The notes beneath the pieces are model-generated. The model made no database searches, had not been told where the DNA came from, and saw nothing but the letters and a program-made list of their open reading frames with translations. This document shows, one piece after another, positions 34,617 to 43,705 of a stretch of DNA of 64,000 bases. The stretch spans positions 62,001 to 126,000 of the forward strand of contig NZ_NFHD01000007.1 of the NCBI RefSeq assembly GCF_002159185.1, written 5' to 3'. How positions within the stretch are numbered: position 1 is the first letter of the stretch; the number at the start of each line of letters is the position of its first letter. The translations under genes and the position numbers were made by a program. Origin of the DNA: Gemmiger sp. An87 (GTDB lineage: Bacteria; Bacillota; Clostridia; Oscillospirales; Ruminococcaceae).

Positions 34617-35978
34617 TCAATCCAGGGTTTCGGCCTGCTCGTCCAGCCGGTTTTCCCACAGATAGTGCCGGGTCTCGGCCACAATCACCCCACTGAGCAG
34701 CAGCACCGAAATCAGATTCGGGAAGGCCATCAGACCGTTCATCAGATCCGCGAAGCTCCAGACCAGATCCAGGTTGGCCACCGCGCCGATGAACAGCACC
34801 ACCAGGAACACCAGCCGGTACACCGGGATGCCCTTCGGCCCGAACAGGTATTCCACACAGCGCTCGCCGTAGTAGCTCCAGCCCAGAATGGTGGTGAAGG
34901 CAAACACCGAAAGGGCCAGCGCCAGCACAATCTGGCCGGCGGGCAGATTGGCGAAGGCCAGGCGGGTCATGGCGTCGTCATTTGCGCCCTGATACAGCTC
35001 CGGCTGCTTGACCATGCTGCTCACAACCACGATGCCGGTCATGGCACAGATGATCACAGTGTCCCAGAAGGTGCCGGTCATGGAAACCAGCGCCTGGCGC
35101 ACCGGGTTTTTGGTCTGGGCGGTGGCCGCCGCGATGGGCGCGGTGCCAAGGCCGGACTCGTTGGAGAACAGGCCCCGGGCCATGCCGTAGCGGCAGGCGG
35201 CCATCATGGCGCCGCCCGCAAAGCCGCCGGCAATCTGCTGGAAGCCGAAGGCGCTTTTCACGATCAGCGCCAGCGCCTGGCCCAGATAGGGGGCGTTCAG
35301 CACCAGAATGGCGATACAGCCCAGAATGTAGAACAGACTCATGAAGGGCACCAACTTTTCACACACCTTGGCGATGGCCTTCACGCCGCCCAGAATCACC
35401 ACTGCGGTGATGGCGGTGACCACCAGGCCGGAAACGGCGGGGGCCACCCCGAAGGTGGTGTGGATCACATCGGTGATGGCGTGGCTCTGCACGGTGCAGC
35501 CCGCGCCGAAGGTAGCCAGTACGGTGAAGGCGGCGAAGATCACCGCCAGCCATTTCCAGCCAAGGCCCCGTTCGATGGTATACATGGGACCGCCCACGAT
35601 GGCGCCGGTCTTGCCCCGGGTGCGGTACTTCACCGCCAGCAGGGCCTCGCCGTATTTGGTGGCGATGCCGAACACGCCGGTGAGCCAGCACCAGAGCACC
35701 GCGCCCGGGCCGCCCAGGGCGATGGCGGTGGACACGCCGATGATGTTGCCGGTGCCGATGGTGGCAGCCAGCGCGGTGGCCAGCGCGCCGAACTGGCTGA
35801 TCTCGCCCTGGCTGCCCTCATCCGGCGAAAGGCTCAGCCGGATGGCCTTGGGAATGTGGCGCTGCACCAGCCGCAGCCGGACGGTCAGGAACAGATGGGT
35901 GCCGAACAGCATGACCAGCATCGGTACACCCCAGATAAAATTGCTGCACGCGCTCACAAGCGCGGTGAGGCTCTGCAT
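34617..35978 (-). CDS. Alanine/glycine:cation symporter (AgcS family)
   Basis: A 453-residue membrane protein with about eleven helices, normal for the family. Signature segments: ATALAATIGTGNIIGVSTAI (sodium and substrate site), GGPGAVLWCWLTGVFGIATK, YGMARGLFSNESGLGTAPIA and LGWSYYGERCVEYLFG. It imports alanine or glycine with Na+ or H+. GGGGGAG precedes the ATG. It lies just downstream (on its own strand) of the prophage lysis genes, behind a terminator, with its own promoter. Confidence 0.93.
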   Translation of the reverse strand: MQSLTALVSACSNFIWGVPMLVMLFGTHLFLTVRLRLVQRHIPKAIRLSLSPDEGSQGEISQFGALATALAATIGTGNIIGVSTAIALGGPGAVLWCWLTGVFGIATKYGEALLAVKYRTRGKTGAIVGGPMYTIERGLGWKWLAVIFAAFTVLATFGAGCTVQSHAITDVIHTTFGVAPAVSGLVVTAITAVVILGGVKAIAKVCEKLVPFMSLFYILGCIAILVLNAPYLGQALALIVKSAFGFQQIAGGFAGGAMMAACRYGMARGLFSNESGLGTAPIAAATAQTKNPVRQALVSMTGTFWDTVIICAMTGIVVVSSMVKQPELYQGANDDAMTRLAFANLPAGQIVLALALSVFAFTTILGWSYYGERCVEYLFGPKGIPVYRLVFLVVLFIGAVANLDLVWSFADLMNGLMAFPNLISVLLLSGVIVAETRHYLWENRLDEQAETLD

Positions 35979-36012
35979 GGGATTCTCCCCCTTAAAATCA
36001 CAATATTTTAGT

Positions 36013-36041
36013 ATTATATCATATCAAAGCCCACCGCGCAA
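36013..36041 (-). promoter_or_regulatory. Promoter of the AgcS symporter gene
   Basis: Minus-strand TTGCGC, 17-base spacer and a perfect TATAAT with a TGA extension, about 35 bases before the start codon. Confidence 0.75.
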
Positions 36042-36050
36042 ATCCACAAA

Positions 36051-36084
36051 GCGCCGGGCCCCGGCAGATTCCAGGGCCCGGCGC
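36051..36084 (-). terminator. Terminator at the end of the prophage operon
   Basis: Minus-strand stem GCGCCGGGCCC paired with GGGCCCGGCGC, followed by TTTGTGG. It separates the holin gene from the symporter promoter. Confidence 0.7.
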
Positions 36085-36093
36085 GGCTTTGTC

Positions 36094-36393
36094 TTATTGC
36101 TCTTTTGCAGCCGGGTCCGCGGCGCCGTTCTGGCCGGCTGCGGTCCGGCCTGCGCCCAGCACCCGGTCACTGTCGCCCATGCCGCTGGTGGTGGGGTCGG
36201 TGATCACGCCCAGCACCGCCAGCACCGCAAACAGGGCGTTCACCACCGCCAGCAGCCGGTTGCCCAGCTCGCCCAGCTCCAGCTGGTAACCGAACACTGC
36301 CGCCACCACCTGAATCAGCAGCAGCACCGCCGGGATCAGACTTAGCCAGAAGGCCTTGTTTTGAATGCGTACCATCCAGTTGATTTTCTTCAT
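36094..36393 (-). CDS. Phage holin, phi-LC3-type
   Basis: A 99-residue protein starting KKINWMVRIQNKAFWLSLIP, the usual start of phi-LC3 family holins, with two membrane helices (residues 16-36 and 44-64) and the family segment ITDPTTSGMGDSDRVL. Holins form membrane lesions that release the endolysin. AAGGAAG precedes the ATG; the start overlaps the previous stop by ATGA. The hydrophilic tail (about 20 residues) is rich in Ala and Gly. Confidence 0.88.
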   Translation of the reverse strand: MKKINWMVRIQNKAFWLSLIPAVLLLIQVVAAVFGYQLELGELGNRLLAVVNALFAVLAVLGVITDPTTSGMGDSDRVLGAGRTAAGQNGAADPAAKEQ

Positions 36394-36653
36394 CTTGTTC
36401 CTTCCTTTCGCTCCAGAATCGTGATTCGTGTTTCGTGGTCGTGGAGGGCAGCATCCTGCCCGTCGTTGTGCTTCCACAGGCGGCGGTGGCTGTCGGTGTT
36501 GTCCCGCTCCTGACGGGCCTGCCGGTCCTGCAGCCCCTCCACCAGGGTGGAAAGCTTGGTGAGGGTGCTGTTCAGCCGGATCACCGGCGCCCCCACCGAC
36601 AAAAACAACCCGGCCACCACCACCAGGACCCCGACCACATTCCATTCATTCAT
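36390..36653 (-). CDS. Small lysis-cassette protein with N-terminal helix and coiled coil
   Basis: An 87-residue protein: one membrane helix (residues 6-23) followed by a charged heptad-like region (LTKLSTLVEGLQDRQARQER). It resembles the small XhlA-like or holin-associated proteins beside phage lysins. I start it at the second ATG (36653), because GAGGAGG is then at a proper six-base distance; the ATG two codons earlier is too close. It lies between lysozyme and holin, and overlaps the holin start. Confidence 0.65.
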   Translation of the reverse strand: MNEWNVVGVLVVVAGLFLSVGAPVIRLNSTLTKLSTLVEGLQDRQARQERDNTDSHRRLWKHNDGQDAALHDHETRITILERKEGTR

Positions 36654-36664
36654 ATTCATCCTCC

Positions 36665-37678
36665 TCACCAGATAAACTCCGCCGAAAAGCCCAGGTTCTT
36701 GCAAAAGGCTTCAATGCTCTTCCGGTCGCCCTCGTTGGGCACCGGGCACAGGCGCAGCTCCAGGCCTTCCTCCGGCACGTCGATGATGCGGCAGCGGTCG
36801 TCCAGAAGGGCGGCGTACACGGTTTCGCCCCGGTACGCAATCTGTACCATGGGATAGCCGTCCACCAGACCGTCCGCCAGGGTGAGAATTTGATAGCTGC
36901 TCTCCGGCAGCTTGTCCGTTTTCCCATCCGGGTTCAGCACCACAGCGTTGATGTCCGGCGCGGTGAAGTATTCGCAGCGGCTGGCGTCGAACACCTCCAG
37001 CTGCTTGCCGGAAATCGGCTGAAACTCCACACGGCCGGGGGCGCAGCGCTCCCGGATGATCCTGGGCAGATCACAGTACATCCGGTTCAGATCACACCGG
37101 CCCTGAACGCCCGGCACCGCCCCGCTGCTGGAATACTGCCACACCGCCGTATTGTCCACCCCGATCTTGCCGGTGTAGTTGGCAATCCACAGGCCCTCGT
37201 ACCGGTCGAGGGTCTCCATATCCATATAGCTGTTCACAAAGCTGGTGTAGCTGTAGAACATGGGCAGATAGCCCGCCGCCGCAATGCAGGCCATGAAGGC
37301 GTTGCAGATGGCGGTGTTCTTTGCCCGGCTGAATTCCTTATACTTGGCCGCGTGCTCATAGTCCAGCACCAGAGGCAGGCTCAGCGCCCGGCCCGCCAGC
37401 AACTCCAGCGCCCGGGCGGCCGCCATACGGGCGTGGTCTTCGCTGTCGATGTAGCTGTACAAATACACCCCCACGTCCAGCCCGGCCGCTGCCGCGCCGC
37501 TCAGATTTTGTTCAAAACAGGGGTCTTCCACGATGCTGCCGTCGCCGTTGGCATAGCCCAGCCGCACGAAGGCGAAGGCATAGCCCGCCGCCTTTACCTG
37601 GGCCCAATCCACATTGCCCTGATACTTGCTCACGTCGATGCCCAGAATCGGGGTTTTGGTTTCATACTTCAATGCCAT
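36665..37678 (-). CDS. Phage endolysin, GH25 muramidase
   Basis: A 337-residue protein. The GH25 lysozyme domain (residues 9-205) starts GIDVSKYQGNVDWAQVK (Asp15) and has the catalytic pair in LPLVLDYEHA (Asp106, Glu108), with WQYSSSGAVPGV near its end. It cleaves the N-acetylmuramic acid-N-acetylglucosamine bond in peptidoglycan. Residues 210-337 form a second domain that I do not recognise, with Cys residues at spaced positions; it is probably for cell-wall binding. AAAGGAG precedes the ATG. Confidence 0.92.
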   Translation of the reverse strand: MALKYETKTPILGIDVSKYQGNVDWAQVKAAGYAFAFVRLGYANGDGSIVEDPCFEQNLSGAAAAGLDVGVYLYSYIDSEDHARMAAARALELLAGRALSLPLVLDYEHAAKYKEFSRAKNTAICNAFMACIAAAGYLPMFYSYTSFVNSYMDMETLDRYEGLWIANYTGKIGVDNTAVWQYSSSGAVPGVQGRCDLNRMYCDLPRIIRERCAPGRVEFQPISGKQLEVFDASRCEYFTAPDINAVVLNPDGKTDKLPESSYQILTLADGLVDGYPMVQIAYRGETVYAALLDDRCRIIDVPEEGLELRLCPVPNEGDRKSIEAFCKNLGFSAEFIW

Positions 37679-37705
37679 TTTGTTTCTCCTTTCCTGTTGT
37701 GCTGC

Positions 37706-38935
37706 TCAGGGCAGATACAGAATCACCATACCGCCGCATTTCATATCCCGCCAGTAGATGTCGCCCGCGTCCGGGATGGTCAGGGTGACCGTCTGCCCGG
37801 CAGAGAGCTGCACCTCACCCCGGACCGAGACCTCACCGTCGCCGAACAGATCCACCAGATAGCGCCCCGCCCTGGCACACTGCCACACCACCTGCCGTGT
37901 GCCGGACTGGTTGTCCTGGAAATAGCCCAGGCCGGACAGGCTGCCGTAGTCTGGGTCCGCATAGCCGGAGGCCTTGGTGGGGTGGCGGTAGTCACCGGTG
38001 GTGCCGGGCAGCAGACCCAGAACCCGGCTGCAGGCCGCGTAGGCCACGGGAGTGCGGGGCACCAGATCGCCCTGCACCCCCAGAATGGTCACCCCCTGAC
38101 GCAGATTCTGTGAATTCAAGCCGATTGCCGCCGCCATGGTGCTTTGGGCGATTCTGGCTTCCGGGGCCCAGGCGAGCCCATTCTTGCGGTAGTAGCCTTC
38201 CGGGATGTTATTGATCGCCACATAGTCGCTGCCGAAGCCCACACCGGTGCCGTACTGCGCATTGCCCCGGTCCGCCATACTGCCGGTCACCTTCTGCCCT
38301 TTCACATAGGCCGTTGCCCCGGAAAGGATTTTGCCCGCATCGGCCGTGGCATCCGCGGTGAAGGTGCCGGTGACGGTTTTGCCGTTGGCGGTGATGGAAA
38401 CGCCGGTCTTCAGGTTTCCGGGGGCCAGCTTGGCCGCTTCGGCCGCGGGCAGGCCCCCGCCGTTAAAAGTTAAGCGGTTCCCCGTGCGGTAGCACACCAC
38501 CATGGCCCCGGTCTTGAAAAAGCCGGCCCACAGCGCATCGCCCGCGGCGGTGGCGGCGGTGCAGGCCTGGCCGTTCACCTGAATGGTGTCCCCTGCCGCA
38601 AAACTCGCCGTGGCCGCAAAGCGGATGTTATTGCCGCTGCCGGTAAGCGTGTGCACCGTACCGCTTTTTTTGTGGGTGTAAAGGCTCACCCCGTTTTCGG
38701 CAGCCGCCGCGCCGATGCTTTCCGGAGTCAGGGCCAGCTGGGGCTGGCCGTCCTCGTCCAGCCGCAGCAACAGGTTTGCCGCCGCGGCGGTCCAGTTGTC
38801 ACCGGGCTGGGTCACCTCGCTGCTCACGCCCACCGAAACATCCCGCAGCGCGGGGCTGCCGTCCCGGTTATACAGGGTCAGATAGACCTTGCCATCCTGC
38901 TCATTCACCTTTAAATCACGAAACAAACGTGCCAA
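37706..38935 (-). CDS. Phage tail fibre/baseplate protein
   Basis: A 409-residue protein. It starts ARLFRDLKVNEQDGKVYLTL, typical of upper baseplate proteins, and its middle contains the shaft-like phrases VSITANGKTVTGTFTADATA and GQKVTGSMADRGNAQYGTG. The C-terminal part is beta-rich and may bind a cell-surface receptor. I start it at a TTG (38935), because GGGAGG is eight bases upstream and homologous-looking sequence begins there. It overlaps the preceding gene by 20 bases and lies between the fibre genes and the lysin. Confidence 0.6.
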   Translation of the reverse strand: MARLFRDLKVNEQDGKVYLTLYNRDGSPALRDVSVGVSSEVTQPGDNWTAAAANLLLRLDEDGQPQLALTPESIGAAAAENGVSLYTHKKSGTVHTLTGSGNNIRFAATASFAAGDTIQVNGQACTAATAAGDALWAGFFKTGAMVVCYRTGNRLTFNGGGLPAAEAAKLAPGNLKTGVSITANGKTVTGTFTADATADAGKILSGATAYVKGQKVTGSMADRGNAQYGTGVGFGSDYVAINNIPEGYYRKNGLAWAPEARIAQSTMAAAIGLNSQNLRQGVTILGVQGDLVPRTPVAYAACSRVLGLLPGTTGDYRHPTKASGYADPDYGSLSGLGYFQDNQSGTRQVVWQCARAGRYLVDLFGDGEVSVRGEVQLSAGQTVTLTIPDAGDIYWRDMKCGGMVILYLP

Positions 38936-39329
38936 ACAAGCCACCTCCCAAACAAAAAGCCAGCTTCTGCTGGCCACTCTCGATTGCATTCAGATCGTTG
39001 TAAACCTGCAGCAGCATTCCCTCGATGCGCTCCAGGTCCCGCCAGTCCCACACAAGGCTGCCGGGGGAAAAGCTTCGGGTGGAATACTCCGGCCGCGGCT
39101 GTACCGCATCGGCCAGCGCCGCCAGGTTCTCTTCCACCCGGTTAAAAAAATCCGCCAGGGGCAGCCCGTCCGCCGTGTAGCTGCTCATCTCGCCGTAGTC
39201 CGGCCGCCGGGTGATCGCCGCTGCGCGCTGGCGCAGATACAGCAGATTGCCCCGGATGCGTTCATAGTCCGGGTCCAGGCGGAAGGCATCCGACTCAGTC
39301 CAGCTGATTTTCGGTGTTTGCCATGCCAT
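38916..39329 (-). CDS. Small phage tail-fibre-associated protein
   Basis: A 137-residue protein starting AWQTPKISWTESDAFRLDPD, a start often seen in small tail proteins of Firmicutes phages (WxTPKxxW ... DYERIRGNLLYL). It has a helical middle and ends with a hydrophobic segment. AAGGAGG lies eleven bases before the ATG. It overlaps the end of the fibre gene upstream. The role is inferred from position only. Confidence 0.6.
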   Translation of the reverse strand: MAWQTPKISWTESDAFRLDPDYERIRGNLLYLRQRAAAITRRPDYGEMSSYTADGLPLADFFNRVEENLAALADAVQPRPEYSTRSFSPGSLVWDWRDLERIEGMLLQVYNDLNAIESGQQKLAFCLGGGLFGTFVS

Positions 39330-41370
39330 CGTTCTGCACCCCCTCCTTCACGCTCTGTTCCAGAAAATCGATCCGGTGTTCCAGTGCGGTCAGCTGCTTT
39401 TGCTGCCGCTGCACCTGCGCCAGTAAAAGAGGAATGAAGTCGCTGTACACCACAGCGGTGGGAAACCCCTCCTGATCCATCGTCACGCTGTTTGGCATGA
39501 TCTCCGCCACCTGTTCGGCGATCATACCCACATGCCGTTTTTCATCCTGCACATACTCCGGAGCCTGCGTACCGTAACGGAAATCGATCACCGGAAGCTC
39601 CAGCATTTTTTCCAGCAGCGCCTCCTCCACCGGGCGGATGTCCTCTTTATATCGAATGCTGGATGCACTGGAAATCTGGCCTGCAAAGTCGCAGTAGGTT
39701 TTTTGCATAAGTCCATCGGTTTTTCTGTATGCATTCAAATGGTAATTATTATCCGATCTGAAAACAGCCTTCAACGAATACACATTTGGAATTTCATCAA
39801 TATTGTGACACTGCATTTCATAAGGGCCAAACGTATAAGTGGTTGACGTTCCGCCTCCAACCAACGCATCAGCCTTGTAAGCAGCTCCGCCGGGTGTTCC
39901 CGCTCCCGCGTAGTTGTGGGTATGGCTGGCTGCCGCCGCGCCGACATCAGCCGCCGTCAGGGTCTTGGCGCCCACCACACTGCCGTTCACGTACAGCACC
40001 TGACCGGTGGAAAAGCCGCTCACCTGGGTGTTCTTGCTCACCAGATTGGGGCCTGCCGGGCCGGTGGGGCCGGTGGCTCCCTGCGCGCCCTGGGGCCCGG
40101 TGGGACCGGTGGCACCGTCCCGACCGTCCTGCCCGGGGTCGCCCTTATCGCCTTTATCGCCCTTGTCGCCCTTGGGCAGCACCAGGTTCAGAACGCCCAC
40201 GGTGCCGCTCTGGGTGATGCTGGCCGAGGCGGTGGTCCCGCCGGTCACGGTGCCGATGCGCAGGGTCTTGATCGCCCCGTTCCAGGCGGTGAGCATGGCA
40301 TCGGTGATCTTGTCCAGCACGGTTTTGTTGGTGTGGCTGTGGCGGGCGGCGGTGTTGGCGGCCACGGTGGTTTTGGTGGCAGACAAATCCTCCGCCAGCG
40401 CCTTGCCCTTATTGCCCGCATAGGCGGTGGAGGCGGTTTCGCCCAGAGCCAGGCTCTTGCTGATCTCCACATAGGCGGTGCCGCTCCAGCGCCAGGTGAG
40501 GTTGGTATCCAGCGCCACATAGATCTTGCCCGTCTCGCCGGTGGCCGGGAAGGCGCTCTTGCCGGCGTATTCCAGCACATCGTCCACAAAGCTGGGCAGC
40601 TGGCTGGCGGGCACCTTGCCGCCGGAGTCCAGGGTAGCCACGCCCCCGGCCTTGCCCATCTCGCTGCGCTTGACCTGGGCATCGTTGGTCACATTGCCCA
40701 GACCCACCTGGCTTTTGGTCACCCGGTGGGGGTTGTCCATTGCCAAAATGTGCCCGCTCAGGCTGCGCAGCGCCCTTGCCAGCTTGCCGAAGGCGGTGGA
40801 CAGCTTCTCGCCACTGGACAGCAGCTCCAGGCTGGCGGCCTCGGTGTAGGTGGGGGTCTGGTCGTTGGTGGTCAGATTGGGCACGTTGCCAAGCCCCACC
40901 TGGGCCTTGGTCACCCCATGCGGGTTTTCTTTATTTGCTGCGTGGGCGTCAAAATCCTCCCGCAGACCGTCTGCCGCAGCCTTATGCTGGTCTAGCGTCT
41001 GCTTGGCCGCCGCCAGGGTGATGGCCGGGCTGTCGTTCCAGGCATCGGTGCCCTTCACCCCGGCGATCTGCTGGCCGATCAGGGTCAGCAGCGCCTGCAG
41101 CTTGTTGCTCACCCCGCCCACGGTGCGCAGACCGATTTTCTCATCGGTCACGCTGCCGTCCGGGTGGGCCAGCACCGAGGCCGCGGCGTGGGCGTTCAGC
41201 TCGGTGCGGCTGGCCTTCAGATCGTCCAGTTCGGCGTCCTTGTCCGCCTGCTTTTTCAGCTCCCGGTCAATGACCTCCATGTCGTAGGTCAGGTCGTCGA
41301 TGTCCGCCGGGTCGTTGCGTTCGGCCAGCCGCTCCGGCAGGCGCAGCTGGTAGTTCTGGCTTTTTCTCAT
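39295..41370 (-). CDS. Tail fibre with collagen-like repeats and C-terminal S74 chaperone domain
   Basis: A 691-residue fibre. Residues 1-400 carry repeated shaft motifs (NPHGVTKAQVGLGNVPNLTT and NPHRVTKSQVGLGNVTNDA). A 41-residue collagen-like Gly-X-Y block (GDKGDKGDKGDPGQDGRDG, then GATGPTGP units) follows. The C-terminus is an intramolecular chaperone of endosialidase type: SSIRYKEDIRPV, VIDFRYG, VGMIAEQVAEIMP; these cut themselves off after trimer folding, with the Ser in SSIRYK as candidate. It ends in a coiled coil. The start overlaps the previous stop by ATGA. Confidence 0.9.
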   Translation of the reverse strand: MRKSQNYQLRLPERLAERNDPADIDDLTYDMEVIDRELKKQADKDAELDDLKASRTELNAHAAASVLAHPDGSVTDEKIGLRTVGGVSNKLQALLTLIGQQIAGVKGTDAWNDSPAITLAAAKQTLDQHKAAADGLREDFDAHAANKENPHGVTKAQVGLGNVPNLTTNDQTPTYTEAASLELLSSGEKLSTAFGKLARALRSLSGHILAMDNPHRVTKSQVGLGNVTNDAQVKRSEMGKAGGVATLDSGGKVPASQLPSFVDDVLEYAGKSAFPATGETGKIYVALDTNLTWRWSGTAYVEISKSLALGETASTAYAGNKGKALAEDLSATKTTVAANTAARHSHTNKTVLDKITDAMLTAWNGAIKTLRIGTVTGGTTASASITQSGTVGVLNLVLPKGDKGDKGDKGDPGQDGRDGATGPTGPQGAQGATGPTGPAGPNLVSKNTQVSGFSTGQVLYVNGSVVGAKTLTAADVGAAAASHTHNYAGAGTPGGAAYKADALVGGGTSTTYTFGPYEMQCHNIDEIPNVYSLKAVFRSDNNYHLNAYRKTDGLMQKTYCDFAGQISSASSIRYKEDIRPVEEALLEKMLELPVIDFRYGTQAPEYVQDEKRHVGMIAEQVAEIMPNSVTMDQEGFPTAVVYSDFIPLLLAQVQRQQKQLTALEHRIDFLEQSVKEGVQNDGMANTENQLD
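40048..40175 (-). repeat. Collagen-like Gly-X-Y repeat block inside the fibre gene
   Basis: About 14 Gly-X-Y triplets, with GDK units first and then GPT, GAQ and GAT units. The DNA is correspondingly repetitive, which makes length variation by slippage or recombination likely. Confidence 0.85.
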
Positions 41371-43268
41371 GCTTCGTTCCCCCGTTTCAAGATCATTTCT
41401 CCCTTCAATCCGCCGCCGGTGTAGGTGAGCTGATTTTTCAGCACCTGGGCCGGGGCGGCCGTTTCCCATTGGGTGTCCAGCAGGACCCGGTCGGCGGGGT
41501 CCAGCTCCGGGTTGCCCCGGGTAGAGCAGGTGTAGGTGCTGCGGCGCAAAAGATGCTCCCGCACCCAGGCCGCCACCGCCAGCGCCCGGTCCAGCTCGGT
41601 AATGAGCGGATTGTCCAGCGTTTCCGCCGTGCCATTCTCGTCCGCGTCCGGCACCGGGGCCACCGCATTCTGGCAGCTGGTCTCCAGCTTTTTGCCGCTC
41701 ACGATCAGGGTGGCCGGGCCGCTGCCCTCCAGCACCAGATCCGCCGCCGCGGCATACAGCGCCTGACTCGTCACCTGTGCGCCCTCACATTCCACCCGGA
41801 TATCCGCCGCCTGATTCCAGGTCAGGTGCAGCGCCAGCCGCCCGTCCACCTGATAGGTTCCCTTGTGCAGCTGGCTCTCCTTTTCCGCGGGAGCATACAC
41901 CGTGGCCGGGCACTCCACCTGAAGAAGGCTCGCAGTCTTTTCCACTTTGGGCGCGCTTTCCAGCATGGCCGAAAGCCCGATGCTCACCCCGCTTTGGGCG
42001 CTCTCATCCGGCTGGATGCGGATCACGCCATCCCGGTCGGCATACAAAAGGCAGCAGGCCGCGTGAGCGATCAGCTGCAAACATTCTCGGTGCTGCTTTG
42101 CCGGCAGCGGCGCGGTGGTGGTAATCTGCTTCAAGTCCTCCCACAGGGACCAGGGCTGCTCGTCCTGCCTGCGACGGGGCAGGTCCGCGTCCTCCAGCAC
42201 CGCAGTGGCCAGCTCCCACAGGCTGTGGGGCGCGCCGTCCCACACGCCCTTGTAATAGGTGCCGTCCAGAAGGCCCAGCGCGTCGGTGGCGGAGAATTTG
42301 GCATACAGCCCCTCCACCGTGGGCTGGCCGGTCAGATAAAACCGCCCGCCGGGCATCCATTCCACAAAGCCGCCCTGGTACAGCTCCCGCCAGCCGCTGG
42401 GGGCAAGGTCGGCCCATTCCAGGGCTGCCGCGTCGCCCCAGTGCATACCGCCGGTGAGCTGCTGGCCGTAGCGCACCGTGATGGGGTTGCGCTGCTCAAA
42501 ATACTTCCAGATGCCCTGGGGGTTGTCCGGGTCGTAGAGGCCGTTCTGGCTTCCGGTGAGCAGGTTCACGTTCACCGCCGAGAAGCTGAACTCCCCGGTG
42601 GGCAGCCTGCGGCCGATGGGGTCTACCTCCATGGTCTGGGCCGCCTCGGTCAGCTCCGCCTGGCCGAAGATCAGCTCCATGCCGAACATTAGCCGGGTCA
42701 GCCGCGCCCGGCGAAAGGGCTGGCTGGTGGCCTCGAAGCGGATCTCCAGCCGGTCGAACCGGTCGATCTGCACCAGCTCCTGGTGCTCCACCGCCTTGGG
42801 CAGCACCTGCCGCTGCACCAGCTGCTCGCCGCCCTTCCAGGCGGTCACGGTCAGCGCGGTGCACCATTCCTCCGCCACCTGGTCGAACCGGAAGCTCAGC
42901 GCCGGAACGCTCACCGGCGTTTCAAATTCCAGCGCCAGCACCGGCGGAGCTGCAAACCGGCCGTCCGCCCCGCTCATCGCCTCGCTCACATAGCCCTCGG
43001 TCAGCAGTGCGCCGCCGGGCTCGTCCGCAATGCGCAGAGTGCCGTCCGCCTTCCAGCGCCCCGGCTCGAAGGTGGCGTAGCTGCGCTTTTGCGCGCCGTC
43101 CTGGGTGAGGGCGCTTTCCACGCTGGACCAGTAGGCCTGCCCCTCGCTTTTGTCCGCCGCGCCGGGGGCTGCATCCTCGTCCACCACACTCAGGGTCACG
43201 GCCAGCTTTGCCGCGCCCAGCACCGGCTTTGTCATCTCCTGCCGGTAGGCATCGCTCACCTTTTGCAT
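41367..43268 (-). CDS. Phage tail-tip protein (Tal-like)
   Basis: A 633-residue protein between the DUF6711-like distal tail protein and the fibres, the usual place for the tail-associated (Tal) or receptor-binding scaffold. I see beta-rich segments (VPALSFRFDQVAEEWCTALT, FSAVNVNLLTGSQNGLYDPD) and no peptidase motif. It begins at an ATG overlapping the previous stop as TGATG, so translation is coupled. An upstream in-frame extension overlaps the earlier gene and is not used. Confidence 0.7.
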   Translation of the reverse strand: MQKVSDAYRQEMTKPVLGAAKLAVTLSVVDEDAAPGAADKSEGQAYWSSVESALTQDGAQKRSYATFEPGRWKADGTLRIADEPGGALLTEGYVSEAMSGADGRFAAPPVLALEFETPVSVPALSFRFDQVAEEWCTALTVTAWKGGEQLVQRQVLPKAVEHQELVQIDRFDRLEIRFEATSQPFRRARLTRLMFGMELIFGQAELTEAAQTMEVDPIGRRLPTGEFSFSAVNVNLLTGSQNGLYDPDNPQGIWKYFEQRNPITVRYGQQLTGGMHWGDAAALEWADLAPSGWRELYQGGFVEWMPGGRFYLTGQPTVEGLYAKFSATDALGLLDGTYYKGVWDGAPHSLWELATAVLEDADLPRRRQDEQPWSLWEDLKQITTTAPLPAKQHRECLQLIAHAACCLLYADRDGVIRIQPDESAQSGVSIGLSAMLESAPKVEKTASLLQVECPATVYAPAEKESQLHKGTYQVDGRLALHLTWNQAADIRVECEGAQVTSQALYAAAADLVLEGSGPATLIVSGKKLETSCQNAVAPVPDADENGTAETLDNPLITELDRALAVAAWVREHLLRRSTYTCSTRGNPELDPADRVLLDTQWETAAPAQVLKNQLTYTGGGLKGEMILKRGNEA

Positions 43269-43705
43269 CAGATCACCCCGCAATCCACCACGCTGAAGCT
43301 GGCATCCTCGTAATATTCCGGCATTCCGGTGGCCGCGTCCACGTTCACCGGGCTGCACTTCACGTCGCTGAGGTAAAACATCCTCGTTTCCCACCGGCCC
43401 AGGTTATGGCTGAAATAGTGGCAGTAAAAGGTGAAGTGGCCGTCCTCAAACCAGCGGTTCATCTCCCACCACAGCTGCGGGCTGATGGTCTGCCAGCCCA
43501 GCTCCTGCTTGTCCACGCTGCGGCCCACCATCCGGCCCACCATGGTTCCCTGGGCGTTGCGGGCCGAATCCACCATGCGGCTGGTCGTAAAAGGCGCCTT
43601 GCCCTGGGTGGGGTAAGGCGCCGCAATGGCATAATTGCTCCGGTCGGTCTGGGGCGTGGCCCCCAGATAGATAAAGCCCTTGTTTTCCTTCAAATCAATA
43701 GGCAT
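43268..43705 (-). CDS. Distal tail-type protein (DUF6711-like)
   Basis: A 145-residue protein (PIDLKENKGFIYLGATPQTD start; GWQTISPQLWWEMNRWFEDG, then FYCHYFSHNLGRW). Position right after the tape measure suggests a distal-tail (Dit) or hub role. The family assignment is by general resemblance. The ATG at 43705 is preceded by GGAGGTG; an in-frame TTG earlier lies inside that site and is rejected. It ends at the start codon of the Tal-like gene. Confidence 0.65.
   Translation of the reverse strand: MPIDLKENKGFIYLGATPQTDRSNYAIAAPYPTQGKAPFTTSRMVDSARNAQGTMVGRMVGRSVDKQELGWQTISPQLWWEMNRWFEDGHFTFYCHYFSHNLGRWETRMFYLSDVKCSPVNVDAATGMPEYYEDASFSVVDCGVI

Noticed and set aside
40048-40175. Repetitive DNA in the fibre gene as a CRISPR or minisatellite
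   Set aside because: The repetition follows from Gly-X-Y codons in the reading frame; there are no spacers or constant repeat units.
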